The translations under genes and the position numbers were made by a program. Positions 39,716 to 49,700 of a stretch of 64,000 nucleotides of DNA are shown here, piece by piece. The stretch's first letter is position 1; every line of letters begins with the position of its first letter. The DNA comes from Deltaproteobacteria bacterium (lineage in GTDB: Bacteria; Desulfobacterota; Binatia; UBA1149; JAJCZL01). Location: positions 62,001 to 126,000 of the forward strand of contig JAJCZL010000057.1 in assembly GCA_029262415.1 (NCBI GenBank), given 5' to 3'. The notes below the pieces were generated by a model. That model had not been told where the DNA came from and ran no database searches. It saw nothing but the letters and a program-made list of their open reading frames with translations.

Positions 39716-39758
39716 GGGCCGAGTGCTGTTTCCCTCGCTGGGAGCCGGCACTTGGCTC
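39716..39758. terminator. extended hairpin between convergent genes
   Basis: GGGCCGAGTGC...GCACTTGGCTC (11-bp arms with two wobble-compatible positions) with inner TCCC-TCGCT-GGGA, between convergent ends at 39708 and 39758. Confidence 0.55.
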
Positions 39759-41377
39759 TAGGCTTCGGCGAGCACGCGCTTTAGGACCTTGCCGGTGGGG
39801 TTACGCGGGAGTTCGTCCATGAATACGATCTCGCGCGGAATCTTATAGCGGGCCAGGTTGGTACGCACGTACTGCTTGAGGTCGGCCTCGTTCACGCTGG
39901 AGCCGTTCTTTACTACGACGAAGCCTTTCAGGCGTTGGCCGAACTCATCGTCGGGGACTCCGATAACCGCAACCTCGGCAATCGCATCGTGGTTGGAGAG
40001 AAGATCTTCAACCTCGCGGGGAAACACGTTCTCACCGCCCGAGACGATCATGTCGTCGTCGCGGCCGTCGATGTAGAGCTTGCCGTCTTCATCGAAATGA
40101 CCGACGTCACCGCTCGACATCAAACCCTGGATTTTCTCTTTGTCGCCACCACCGGTGTATCCTTCAAATTGCGCGTCGCTGCCGACGAAGATCCGTCCAA
40201 TCTCACCCGGCTTGGTAATCTCGTTGGCGGCCTCGTCGAACAGCTTGATGACGACACCGCGCGGAGGACGGCCTGCGGTTCCGGGATCGGCGCGCAACTC
40301 ATCGGGCATCGCGACCGAGGCGACACCCACTTCGGTAGAGCCGTATAGGTTGCGGATGTTGTCACCGAACGTGTCCATCCAACGGGTGACGACATCACCG
40401 GGCAACGCCGAACCGCTGGCGCCGACGATCTTGAGCGAAGAACAATCGTAGCGTCGGCAGACATCGTCACCGAGCGCCAAAATTCGCTGCATCATGACCG
40501 GCACCACGGCCATCACTTCGGGGCGTTCTTTCTCAATCGTGCGCAGTGCATCTTCGGGGTCGAACTTTGTGCGTAGTATGATCTTGTTGGCAAGCAGCGC
40601 TCCGAACAACAGGTTCGCTCCGCCCCACGAGTGGAACACCGGGGCGGGAATGTAGGTCGTCACTCCGGAACGGTAGCCAAGACGTCCGAGCATCCCGATC
40701 AGGAAGTTGATCCCGGTCGGACGCGACTCGCGTTGCGCGCCTTTGGGAGTTCCGGTCGTCCCCGAGGTCAGAATCGTCATCCGACCGTGCTTGGCCGGAG
40801 GGTCAGGTTCTCCGCATCCGGGGTTTCCCCTGATCACGTCTTCGAGCGTAGTCGAACCGCGCCCCTCGCCCCAACAGACAAAACGCTTGCGCCGGCCGCC
40901 GCCGACGTCGACGACCTTGGAGAACTCCTCGTCGTGGATCACCAGATCGATACCCTCACGGTCGAGCACTTCAGCAAGCTGCGGGGCCGAGAATCCGGTG
41001 TTCAGCAGTAAGGCGTTGGCGCCGAGCTTGTGAATCGCAATCGCCGATTCGACGAAACCACGGTGGTTACGCGCGAACAGCCCGACGCCGTCGCCGACCT
41101 TGACGCCGGCTTCGGCAAGACCGGCCGCGATCGCGTTGGTTCGCGACTCGATGTCGCCGAAAGTGAGCGAACCGATATCGTCGACCAGGCCGATTTGGCC
41201 GGGCATTCTCGACGCCGAAGCACCGAAGCCCGCGGCAAATGTCGAGCCCCATTTTTTGGTCGCGCCGGCGACCGCTCGCAGCGCCAGCGGGTTCAAAAAC
41301 CCAGCACTTCCGAGCACCTCGACTGCTTCGTAGAGACGCGCGAGCGTCCCTCCCTGTCCGGTTCCACGTAAACTCAT
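39758..41377 (-). CDS. AMP-dependent acyl-CoA synthetase/ligase
   Basis: MTILTSGTTGTPKGAQR P-loop, NLYGSTEVGV, YIDGRDDDMIVSGGENVFPREVE, NPTGKVLKR. Confidence 0.9.
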   Translation of the reverse strand: MSLRGTGQGGTLARLYEAVEVLGSAGFLNPLALRAVAGATKKWGSTFAAGFGASASRMPGQIGLVDDIGSLTFGDIESRTNAIAAGLAEAGVKVGDGVGLFARNHRGFVESAIAIHKLGANALLLNTGFSAPQLAEVLDREGIDLVIHDEEFSKVVDVGGGRRKRFVCWGEGRGSTTLEDVIRGNPGCGEPDPPAKHGRMTILTSGTTGTPKGAQRESRPTGINFLIGMLGRLGYRSGVTTYIPAPVFHSWGGANLLFGALLANKIILRTKFDPEDALRTIEKERPEVMAVVPVMMQRILALGDDVCRRYDCSSLKIVGASGSALPGDVVTRWMDTFGDNIRNLYGSTEVGVASVAMPDELRADPGTAGRPPRGVVIKLFDEAANEITKPGEIGRIFVGSDAQFEGYTGGGDKEKIQGLMSSGDVGHFDEDGKLYIDGRDDDMIVSGGENVFPREVEDLLSNHDAIAEVAVIGVPDDEFGQRLKGFVVVKNGSSVNEADLKQYVRTNLARYKIPREIVFMDELPRNPTGKVLKRVLAEA

Positions 41378-41380
41378 ATA

Positions 41381-41400
41381 GGAATATTCCCTACTGTAGG
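41381..41400. promoter_or_regulatory. adjacent dyads GGAATATTCC / CCTACTGTAGG upstream of the acyl-CoA ligase
   Basis: 10-bp perfect palindrome and an overlapping 5+1+5 dyad just upstream of the ATG at 41377 (minus strand). Confidence 0.35.
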
Positions 41401-41465
41401 TGCACGACTAGGTCGAGCCGAGCCTAACACCCAAGCACCGACGGGCCCCACCAGCACGCAGAGCA

Positions 41466-42713
41466 CTAGGGCTTGGTGATTTCCCAGCGCATCGGCGCGC
41501 GTTTGATGCCACCGACGAAACTCGAACGCTGCCTTACCGGCGGTCCCGTGGTCTCGCAAAACACCAAACGTTCACGTAGCTGGGCGAAGGCCTGACGCAG
41601 TTCCAAGCGCGCCAGGTGGGCTCCTAGGCACACATGCTCACCCATCCCGAAACCGATGTGCGGATTGGGGTCGCGGTCGACCCGAAACGTGAACGGGTCT
41701 GCGAAGATCTCCTCGTCACGGTTCGCCGAAGGATAGAACAGACACAGCGACTGCCCTTGCTCGATTCGCTTCCCGCGCAGATCCACATCTTCGGTTGCGG
41801 TGCGTGCGAACTGGATGACCGGGGTGGTCCAGCGGATTGCTTCTTCGACCGCACCGTCGACCAAACCCGGCTCGGCGTAGACCTTCGCCAGTTCGCCGGG
41901 GTTCTCGAGCAGCGCGAGCATCCCACCGGTCATCGCATTGCGCGTGGTTTCGTTGCCGGCGACCACCAGCAGCCAGTAGTAGGAAAGCAGCTCAATGACG
42001 GGCAACGGCTCGCCCGCCACGCGCCCGTTGGCCACTACGCTGACGATATCGTCAGCCGGTTGCTTACGACGTTCGTCGGCCAGATCGCTGAAGTAGGAGA
42101 ACAGCTCGAGACGCGCGCGCTCGAACGTCTCCGACGCGCTCGCGCCGTGCTGGAATTCGGGGTCATCGGGCGCGATCGTCTCGTTGGTCCAACGGAACAG
42201 ACGCTCCCAGTCTTCTTCCGGAACGCCGAGCATTTCGGCTATCACCGCGATGGTTATCTTCGCCGAGATGTCACTGACGAAGTCACCCTCGCCTTTCTCA
42301 GCGGCCGCGTCGAGCACCAGTTTGGTCACACGCGCGACTTTCTCTTCCATTCTCTGCACCGCTCGGGGCGTAAACCACCCGCTAGTCACCCGCCGGTACG
42401 CGGCGTGATCGGGAGGGTCCATATTCAGGAGATGACGAGCCTCGTCCGGCGTGGTATCGGCAACCTCATTCGAGAACACCGCCAGTCGCGGTGCGTTGAG
42501 AAAAAGCTTGGGCTGTTTGCCGATCCAGATGATGTCGGCGTGCTTGGTGATCGCCCAAAACGGATCAAAGTTCTCGCGATCGTACCAAAACACCGGATCG
42601 TTGGCACGCAACCACGCCCACTCCGAATGAGGATAACCGTGCGTCTGGTAGTGATCCGGCGTCGCGATATCGAGAGTCGCCGGGTCGATCACCGGTTGCG
42701 TCGCAGTCTGCAT
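41466..42713 (-). CDS. cytochrome P450
   Basis: I-helix VVAGNETTRNAMTGG, ExxR-like region, heme loop FGMGEHVCLGAHLARLE. Confidence 0.93.
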   Translation of the reverse strand: MQTATQPVIDPATLDIATPDHYQTHGYPHSEWAWLRANDPVFWYDRENFDPFWAITKHADIIWIGKQPKLFLNAPRLAVFSNEVADTTPDEARHLLNMDPPDHAAYRRVTSGWFTPRAVQRMEEKVARVTKLVLDAAAEKGEGDFVSDISAKITIAVIAEMLGVPEEDWERLFRWTNETIAPDDPEFQHGASASETFERARLELFSYFSDLADERRKQPADDIVSVVANGRVAGEPLPVIELLSYYWLLVVAGNETTRNAMTGGMLALLENPGELAKVYAEPGLVDGAVEEAIRWTTPVIQFARTATEDVDLRGKRIEQGQSLCLFYPSANRDEEIFADPFTFRVDRDPNPHIGFGMGEHVCLGAHLARLELRQAFAQLRERLVFCETTGPPVRQRSSFVGGIKRAPMRWEITKP

Positions 42714-42769
42714 CGCCGGGATTATTCAGTTCCGCCGGTGCTATGTCACGTGAACGGTGCCGGCTCGGC

Positions 42770-42793
42770 TGCACATTCCGCGCGGAATGTGCA
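42770..42793. repeat. perfect 24-bp palindrome TGCACATTCCGCGCGGAATGTGCA
   Basis: Directly read: 12-bp arms, no spacer, in the intergenic region upstream of the P450 (minus) and downstream of the 42916-46104 gene. Confidence 0.9.
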
Positions 42794-42915
42794 TAACCTT
42801 GATGACCCGCCGCGCGGCCTTGCTCGACGGTCTCGCGCTCGATTTCGCCACATCACTGACCAACTCGCCCGGACGGGTGAGTCTTGAGTCGGTCTCATGG
42901 CTCGATCGTCGGAAA

Positions 42916-45900
42916 TCAGCGAACTCTGGTCGCGTTGCCTGTCGTGCACAGACCGTTCAGATGGATCGTCACGACAGTGGTTGCCTCGGTTTCATCGGCG
43001 AGACCTGGTGCCCACCCATCGGAGGTCTTCAAGCTTACACTGACTCCGCCGGCCACCCGCTTGTCGTTCTTGACGCTGATACGGGTGATCCCGGTTGTGC
43101 CCTTGTCGGCTTTGAACTTGAAGCGGCTGCCCGAACGATTTGGCTCGAGCTCGGTGCCCAGGACCCCACTATCGAAGATCGTTCCACCGCCGTCAGCGAC
43201 GACGACCTGCACACTCTCCTGATCGTAGCCGGCACCGAGAACGACGGTGTGCTTGAACGAAAGCTTGCCGCGCGAGTCTTTCAGCGCAGCCTTCCTGAGC
43301 GTCACGTTTTCCGTCGACACACAGAGCATGCTGGCCCCGTCGGCAGGATCGGAACCCGCGTCGACCTCATCAGCGTCGCGGAACCCGTCCCCGTCGCGGT
43401 CGACACCTATACGGAACCCGTCGCTCACCGGCACTGCCGTGTAGGTAAGTTCCTGGCCGGCGGTCAGCGCAAGCGCACGCAGTGCCGCGTCGGTCATCGA
43501 CGCCTCGGATGCGCGGTCGGTCTCGAAATTGCCGCCGCCAACGTACACGGCGCCGCGGGCCTCGCCGCTCACTATCCCCTTGACGACAATATCGGCGTTA
43601 CCGGCATCGGCCTGCGCGATCATGAGATCGATACGCGGATCGACTGCCACAGCGCTCGCCGCGCTGCGCGTGACCTGCTGCCCGACGATCGGCGCCAAAT
43701 TGGTATCGAAAGCATACACAAGCCCGGTCATATCGAGCACTTCTTGATCGCCGGCGGGCGTCTGCGGGAATCCGGTCGGGTTGCCGGGGCGCTGCGCAAA
43801 CGCGTTGCTGCGCAGGAAGCGAAAGATCGTATCGACGCTACCGTCGTGTAAATACCCATACCCGCGCACCTGATTGCCGGGGACGGCCTCGTCAAACCTC
43901 CCGACCTTCTGGTAAACGTTGCGCAGGTGGGGGGTTTTCATCAACTGGGGGCCGCCGTCAAACGTGTTCCTACCGTCTCCGCCGAAGAAGCCCGGTCGCT
44001 TCGAAAGTTCCACCCCGGGCGGAAGACCCAGATCGTTCGGCCCGTTGGCCGCACTGTTGAGTACATGACAGCTGTTACAGTCCCTTACGGTATCGGTGAT
44101 GCGGATGAAGTAGTCGCTACGCCCAAGCGCTTGCGACGCCGTATCAGCTCCGTCCAGGTTGCGCAGCGGGTTGGGTGGATACATGATTTGCAAGACAAAG
44201 TCTGTGAAGGCCTGCAGTTCGTCGTTCTTGAGTTGCTTGTCACGCCCCAGCAAACCCACAAAAGCGGGGTTGAACTTCTTGAAGCCAAGATCCTCGTTGA
44301 AGATGCCGCGGTTCGGCTGGTGACTCGGTTCGTCGTTGCCACCGGTGCGATCGCCGCGCCAGTGCATGGGGCCGTGATTGTCCATGCCACGCAGGCTCTG
44401 CGTGGTCATCGGACCTTTCATCGGATGGAATACCGGATCGAGAAACGGACCGACCTCAAAGGGCCCAGGGTTGTTGAGTAACGTACCGTCGGGATTGCCG
44501 AGATCCCACGCGAGCGAATCGAAATCACCAAATATGTGGCAACTGGCACATGCCGAATCGCCGTGACTCGAGCTCAGCGACGCGTCGTAAAGGAACGGGC
44601 GCCCGTCGACAACGCTCTTGGGCTCCGGGTTGTGCAATGCAACGTGTGCAGCCTCGGCACCGGTGGCGGTGCTGACCACTGAGATTGAGTTGTCGAAACG
44701 CGTCAGTACATAGAGCTGTGTGCGCGACTCGTCCAAGACCAGACCGGTCGGCCCACCACCGCTCAACGTGATGTGATCGGCAGCGCTCGGCGTAAAACCG
44801 CCGGTCTCGAGTTCAGCCGTGTCAAAGATGCCGATTTTGCCCGAACCGAAGGCCGAGACGAACAGTGTCGTCCCATCGCCGGTCACCGCCATCTCCAATG
44901 GGAACGCAAGGCTGGCCTGGCTTTCTGCGTTGCCCGGTTTGTCGCAGCAAACGTTGTAGTCGATGTGAGTGTTGAGATGCCGGCGCGTCGCCGTTCCGGC
45001 TTCGATCACCGTAATGCTGCTCTCGTGCAGGTGGCCGCGAACAGTCGAGCCGCCGAAGCCGGACGCATAAGCTCCCTCGCCTTCGAAACGCACGTCGTTG
45101 AGGGCTTCGGTATTCGAGACGTACAGCTTTCCACTGATCGGGTTAACAACCATGTTAAACAGGATCGTTCCGACCCCGGCCACCTGCGAGGACGCCCCCG
45201 CGGCCTGTACGGGAGGGGTGGCATTCGCGTCGATCTCGAAGACGTCGTAGTCGGGCAGACGTAGGCCGATGACCGAGTTCCAGTTACGCCCGAGTTCGTC
45301 GCGAAACGCGGAGCCGTCCCACTTGACGATCAAGCCGACTTCGGGCGCGGTGATACCTTGGAAGTTGTCGTTGGGTAGAGGCACGCCGCCGGCGCCCTCG
45401 CCTCCGTCGGGTATCAGGTTTTCATTCGCAACCGTGGTCTGGTTCCCCGAATGGAACACCGCTGCATAGACCTTGCTGCCGTCGGGTGAGACCGCCAGCG
45501 CACGCGGGGTATCCCCGAACAGCGTAACGATCGTGAGTTCATCGCCACCGAGCGAGGTTCCGAGCGCGTTCGCGTCAAATACCCAGACATCGGCGCGGCC
45601 TAGTCCGGGGGTCAAGAGCTCCGGGTCGTTCGGGTTGTTTTGGCCCCGATGGGCACATGTGACGAACGCCCGGTCACCCGCCGTCCCGCCGAATACTATG
45701 TCGCGCGGCTCGTCGCCGACGTGCAGTGTGCGGACGACGCGGGGGCCGTCGCCGCCGGAGAGGTCAACAATGCTGACACTGTCGGAAAGGTGGTTGATGA
45801 CCCAAACTTCGGTGTTTGTGCGCGCCGCAACCGCGACCGGCTCGAGGCCTACAGGCACCGAAGCTACAAGGGCAAGGCCGCCGACCGCAACGGCGAAAAT

Positions 45901-46104
45901 CTCGAGGGTGTTATCGGGCGTGTTGGCTGCAAACAGCAGAGCACCGTCGGGCGACAGCGCCAATGGACGCACCTGGCCGCTTTCAAACAGCGTAAAGCCG
46001 TCGGCCGCGTGGGCTTCATGCATCGGTGCCGAGATTGAGCAGAGCAGCAAAGCCATTGCCAGAAAGCTTTGAATCCGCCCTGTGACGTGTGTCACCGGCA
46101 CCAT
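42916..46104 (-). CDS. secreted beta-propeller (YVTN-like)/di-heme cytochrome c peroxidase-like fusion, paralog A
   Basis: Signal peptide; YVTN-like propeller repeats; CASCH and CNSCH heme motifs; MKGPMTTQSLRGMDNHGPMHWRGDRTG; DRDGDGFRDADEVDAG Ca-loop-like segment. Confidence 0.8.
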   Translation of the reverse strand: MVPVTHVTGRIQSFLAMALLLCSISAPMHEAHAADGFTLFESGQVRPLALSPDGALLFAANTPDNTLEIFAVAVGGLALVASVPVGLEPVAVAARTNTEVWVINHLSDSVSIVDLSGGDGPRVVRTLHVGDEPRDIVFGGTAGDRAFVTCAHRGQNNPNDPELLTPGLGRADVWVFDANALGTSLGGDELTIVTLFGDTPRALAVSPDGSKVYAAVFHSGNQTTVANENLIPDGGEGAGGVPLPNDNFQGITAPEVGLIVKWDGSAFRDELGRNWNSVIGLRLPDYDVFEIDANATPPVQAAGASSQVAGVGTILFNMVVNPISGKLYVSNTEALNDVRFEGEGAYASGFGGSTVRGHLHESSITVIEAGTATRRHLNTHIDYNVCCDKPGNAESQASLAFPLEMAVTGDGTTLFVSAFGSGKIGIFDTAELETGGFTPSAADHITLSGGGPTGLVLDESRTQLYVLTRFDNSISVVSTATGAEAAHVALHNPEPKSVVDGRPFLYDASLSSSHGDSACASCHIFGDFDSLAWDLGNPDGTLLNNPGPFEVGPFLDPVFHPMKGPMTTQSLRGMDNHGPMHWRGDRTGGNDEPSHQPNRGIFNEDLGFKKFNPAFVGLLGRDKQLKNDELQAFTDFVLQIMYPPNPLRNLDGADTASQALGRSDYFIRITDTVRDCNSCHVLNSAANGPNDLGLPPGVELSKRPGFFGGDGRNTFDGGPQLMKTPHLRNVYQKVGRFDEAVPGNQVRGYGYLHDGSVDTIFRFLRSNAFAQRPGNPTGFPQTPAGDQEVLDMTGLVYAFDTNLAPIVGQQVTRSAASAVAVDPRIDLMIAQADAGNADIVVKGIVSGEARGAVYVGGGNFETDRASEASMTDAALRALALTAGQELTYTAVPVSDGFRIGVDRDGDGFRDADEVDAGSDPADGASMLCVSTENVTLRKAALKDSRGKLSFKHTVVLGAGYDQESVQVVVADGGGTIFDSGVLGTELEPNRSGSRFKFKADKGTTGITRISVKNDKRVAGGVSVSLKTSDGWAPGLADETEATTVVTIHLNGLCTTGNATRVR

Positions 46105-46198
46105 AGTACCATTCGCTGTCTCCCCCTGCCGTGATCGGCGTCCCAACTCATTGAAGGGCGGTACGCGAGAACGCTGAAGCTGAAATCGGCTTCAGCGG

Positions 46199-49100
46199 CT
46201 ATTTCACCTGCGTTGCGCTGCCGGTGAAACAGGTACCGGCGACGTTCACGACAACCGTCGTAGCCGCGGCGGCTTCATTCGCGAGTCCAGGCGCCCAGGC
46301 TTCCTTGCTCTTCAGAGAAACCTTTATTCCACCCGCAACCTTCTTGTCGTCCTTGACAATGACCTTGCGGATACCCGCGACTCCTTTCGCGCCTTTGAAC
46401 TTAAAGACCTTGCCGCTCCTGTTTGGTGCAATAGCTTCGCCGAGCACGCCGCCGTCGACAATCGTACCGCCGCTGTCGAATGCGACGATCTGGATAGTCT
46501 GTTGGGCGTAGGGGGCGCCGATCACCACGGTATCCTTGAAGTTGATTTGGCCCTTGCTGTCCTTCAATGCCGCCTTGCGGAACACCTGAGGCGTGGTCGT
46601 GTTGCACAGCATGCTCGTCCCGTCGGCTGGATCGGTCCCGGCATCGTTTTCGTCAGCATCACGGAAGCTGTCGTTGTCGCGATCAACGCCGATGCGCAAT
46701 CCGTCGCTCGGCGGAACCGCCGTAAACGTAAGCTCTTGTCCGGCGCCGGCCGCCAACGCGCGGAGCGCCGCATCCGTGATGGTTCCGTCGCTTACGCGGT
46801 CGCTCTCGAAGTTACCGCCGCCGACATAGACGTAGCCGCGCGCCTCGCTGGAGACGATGCCCTTGACGACGATGTCGGCCTCACCCGCGTTGGCGCGCTG
46901 CACGAGCAAATCGATGCTCGCATCAACGTCGGGAAGACTCGTCGAGCTTCTGGTCACCTGCTGGCCGATGATCGGCGCAAAGTTGGTGTCAAAAGCCATC
47001 ATGAAAGCTTCAAGGTTACTCCGCTCAATATCCCCCGCTGCATCCTGAGTGATCCCGGTCGGGTTGAGGGGGCTCTGGTTAAACACCACTGCATTGTGGA
47101 ATCGGAACAACGTGTCTACAGAACCGTCGTGCAGGAAGCCGAATCCGCGCACCTGGTCGCCCTGGTGGCCGTTGTTGCCGGCGTTGAAGAACGGAACATT
47201 GGCCATGCCGAACATACCGACCTTCTGGTACATGTTGCGCAGGTGCGCAACTTTCATAATCTGCGGCTCGTTCTCAAAGCTGGATTGGCCATCGGTCCCG
47301 AAGAACCCGAATCTGGCCGCCGGTTCTACCCCGGGCGGCAAGCTACCCGGCCCGTTGCCATTGGGATCGAGTGTGTGGCAGCCGTTGCAGTTCTTAAACG
47401 TGTCGGTTACCCGGCCGAAGTAGAGGTCGCGCCCGGCCTGCTGCTCGGCGGTGAGTGAGTTGTCGAGCGCACGGATCGGGTTTGGCGGATACATGATCTG
47501 CAAAACAAAGTCGGTGAAGGCCTGCATCTCGTCGTCCTTGAGGACTTTGTCACGGCCGATCAGGCCGCCAAAAGCACCGTTGAACTTCTTGAACGCGCGA
47601 TCTTCGCTGAACGCGCCGCGGTTAGGCTGGATGCTGGGCGTCTCATCGTTGCCGCCGGTGCGGTCGCCGCGCCAATGCATCGGCCCGTGGTTATCCATGC
47701 CGCGGAAGCTCTGCGTCGTCATCGGGCCCTTCATCGGGTGAAAGTCGGGGTCGATAAACGGGCCGACTACAAACGGTCCGGGGTTGTTGAGAACCGTCCC
47801 GTCGGGGTCGCCCAGGTCCCACGACAAGCTGTCGAAGTCACCGAAGACGTGACAGCTCGCGCACGCCGAGTCGCCGTGACTCGAGGTAAAGCCGGCGTCG
47901 TAAAGTAATGGACGGCCGTCAACCACGCTCTTCGGCTCGGGATTGTGTAGCGAGACGTGAGCGGTTTCGGCACCGGTGGCGGTACTGACGAGAGAAATTG
48001 AGTTGTCGAAACGGGTCAGGACGTATAGACGCGTGTTTGCCTCGTCGAGCACCAGACCGGTAGGCCCACCGCCGGAAACCGTAGCATGGTCGGCGGCACT
48101 CGGGGTAAAGGTTCCTAACTCGAGTTCAGCGGTGTCGAAAATACCGATCTTGCTCGAACCAAAAGCGGAGACGAACAACGTCGCGCCGTCGCTCGAAACC
48201 ACCATCTCCAGCGGGAACGCGAGACTCGCCCGCGACTCGGCATTACCCGGCTTGTCGCAGCAGAGGTTGTAGTCGATGTGCTTGTTGAGATGTCGACGCA
48301 TCGCGGTAGTCCCGTCGATGACGGTAATGCTGCTCTCGTGAAGGTGACCGCGAACCGTCGAGCCGCCGAAGATCGAAGAGAATTCTCCGCCGCCCTCGAA
48401 GCGTACCTCGTTTAGCGCCTCGGTGTTCGACACGTACAGCTTTCCGCTAACCGGGTTCTCGACCATGTTGAACAGAATAGTGCCGACACCCGACACCCGG
48501 CCGGTCGGGCCCGGCTCTTCGATCGGCGGATTAGCATTCGCATTGATATGAAACACGTCGTTGTCGGGCAGGTCGAAGCGCACGAACGAGCTCCAATCGC
48601 GGCCGAGTTCATCGCGCCATGCGGCGCCGTCGTACTTGACGATCAAGCCGACCTCAGGTTGAGCGATACCTTGAAAGTTGGTGTTCGGAAGAGGCAGCCC
48701 ACCGGAGCCCTCGCCGCCGTTCGGGATAACGCCTTCGCTCAGTGCGGTAGTCTGATTGCCCGAATGAAATACCGCCGCGTAAACAGTCGAACCGTCAGCC
48801 GAGACCGCGAGCGCCCGCGGCGTATCACCGAACATGCTGATGATCGTGAGTTCGTCGCCGCCGGCCGATGTTCCGAGATTTCCCGAGTCGAACACCCAAA
48901 CGTCGGCGCGCGGAGCGCCGGCAGTCGTGAGCTGGGGACTGTTCGGGTTGTTTTGCCCGCGGTGTGCGCAAGTGATGAAAGCCCGGTCCCCCGCGGTGCC
49001 TGCGAAAACGATGTCGCGTGGCTCGTCGCCGACATGCAGTGTGCGAATGACGCGAGGGCCGTCACCGCCGGACAGGTCAACGATACTCACGCTGTCCGAG

Positions 49101-49462
49101 AGGTGGTTAACGACCCAAACCTCGGTGTTTGTGCGCGCGGCAACAGCTATCGGCTCCATGCCGACGGCAACCGAACCAGCATGCGAGATACCACCCGCGG
49201 AAATATCAAAGATCTCGAGCGTGTTATCGGGAGTATTCGCCGCAAAAAGCCTGCTGCCGTCGCCGGACATAGCCAAAGGCCGGACCTGTCCGGTCTCGAA
49301 GAGCGTGAAGCCGTCGAGTGCCCGTGCCGGCGGGGTTGGCGAAACCAGCGCTACTACGAAGGTAAGGAGGCAGATTGTGAAAGAAGAAACGATGCGACCG
49401 CGCCCGACAGTTGTGTCGATCCGCGCCGCCGCATCGCGGCTGGAGGAATTCTGTGAGTTCAA
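46199..49462 (-). CDS. secreted beta-propeller/di-heme cytochrome c peroxidase-like fusion, paralog B
   Basis: Same architecture as the downstream paralog along its whole length; CASCH and CNGCH; DRDNDSFRDADENDAG. Confidence 0.8.
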   Translation of the reverse strand: MNSQNSSSRDAAARIDTTVGRGRIVSSFTICLLTFVVALVSPTPPARALDGFTLFETGQVRPLAMSGDGSRLFAANTPDNTLEIFDISAGGISHAGSVAVGMEPIAVAARTNTEVWVVNHLSDSVSIVDLSGGDGPRVIRTLHVGDEPRDIVFAGTAGDRAFITCAHRGQNNPNSPQLTTAGAPRADVWVFDSGNLGTSAGGDELTIISMFGDTPRALAVSADGSTVYAAVFHSGNQTTALSEGVIPNGGEGSGGLPLPNTNFQGIAQPEVGLIVKYDGAAWRDELGRDWSSFVRFDLPDNDVFHINANANPPIEEPGPTGRVSGVGTILFNMVENPVSGKLYVSNTEALNEVRFEGGGEFSSIFGGSTVRGHLHESSITVIDGTTAMRRHLNKHIDYNLCCDKPGNAESRASLAFPLEMVVSSDGATLFVSAFGSSKIGIFDTAELELGTFTPSAADHATVSGGGPTGLVLDEANTRLYVLTRFDNSISLVSTATGAETAHVSLHNPEPKSVVDGRPLLYDAGFTSSHGDSACASCHVFGDFDSLSWDLGDPDGTVLNNPGPFVVGPFIDPDFHPMKGPMTTQSFRGMDNHGPMHWRGDRTGGNDETPSIQPNRGAFSEDRAFKKFNGAFGGLIGRDKVLKDDEMQAFTDFVLQIMYPPNPIRALDNSLTAEQQAGRDLYFGRVTDTFKNCNGCHTLDPNGNGPGSLPPGVEPAARFGFFGTDGQSSFENEPQIMKVAHLRNMYQKVGMFGMANVPFFNAGNNGHQGDQVRGFGFLHDGSVDTLFRFHNAVVFNQSPLNPTGITQDAAGDIERSNLEAFMMAFDTNFAPIIGQQVTRSSTSLPDVDASIDLLVQRANAGEADIVVKGIVSSEARGYVYVGGGNFESDRVSDGTITDAALRALAAGAGQELTFTAVPPSDGLRIGVDRDNDSFRDADENDAGTDPADGTSMLCNTTTPQVFRKAALKDSKGQINFKDTVVIGAPYAQQTIQIVAFDSGGTIVDGGVLGEAIAPNRSGKVFKFKGAKGVAGIRKVIVKDDKKVAGGIKVSLKSKEAWAPGLANEAAAATTVVVNVAGTCFTGSATQVK

Positions 49463-49700
49463 CGTCTACCCCTTGTGCAGCGCCCGGTCGGCGAAGTTAT
49501 CTCTTGAAACGTAGCACTGCAGTTGAACTATCGTCAACAGACAAACCGGTTGCCGAAGAAGTACTGCCGACGGTAGTGTCGACAACCGCTTAGAACACCT
49601 CCATCAACCCCCTGATGGGGGCGTGAACGGCTCAAACCCGCCTTCCCGGATAGGGGGGCGGCCGTGGCAGTCGCGGGCCGCCTCGTATAGCCGTGGTTGG

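Noticed and set aside
41634-42887. 417-aa plus-strand ORF antisense to the P450
   Set aside because: Shadow ORF of a clear P450; no recognisable motif.
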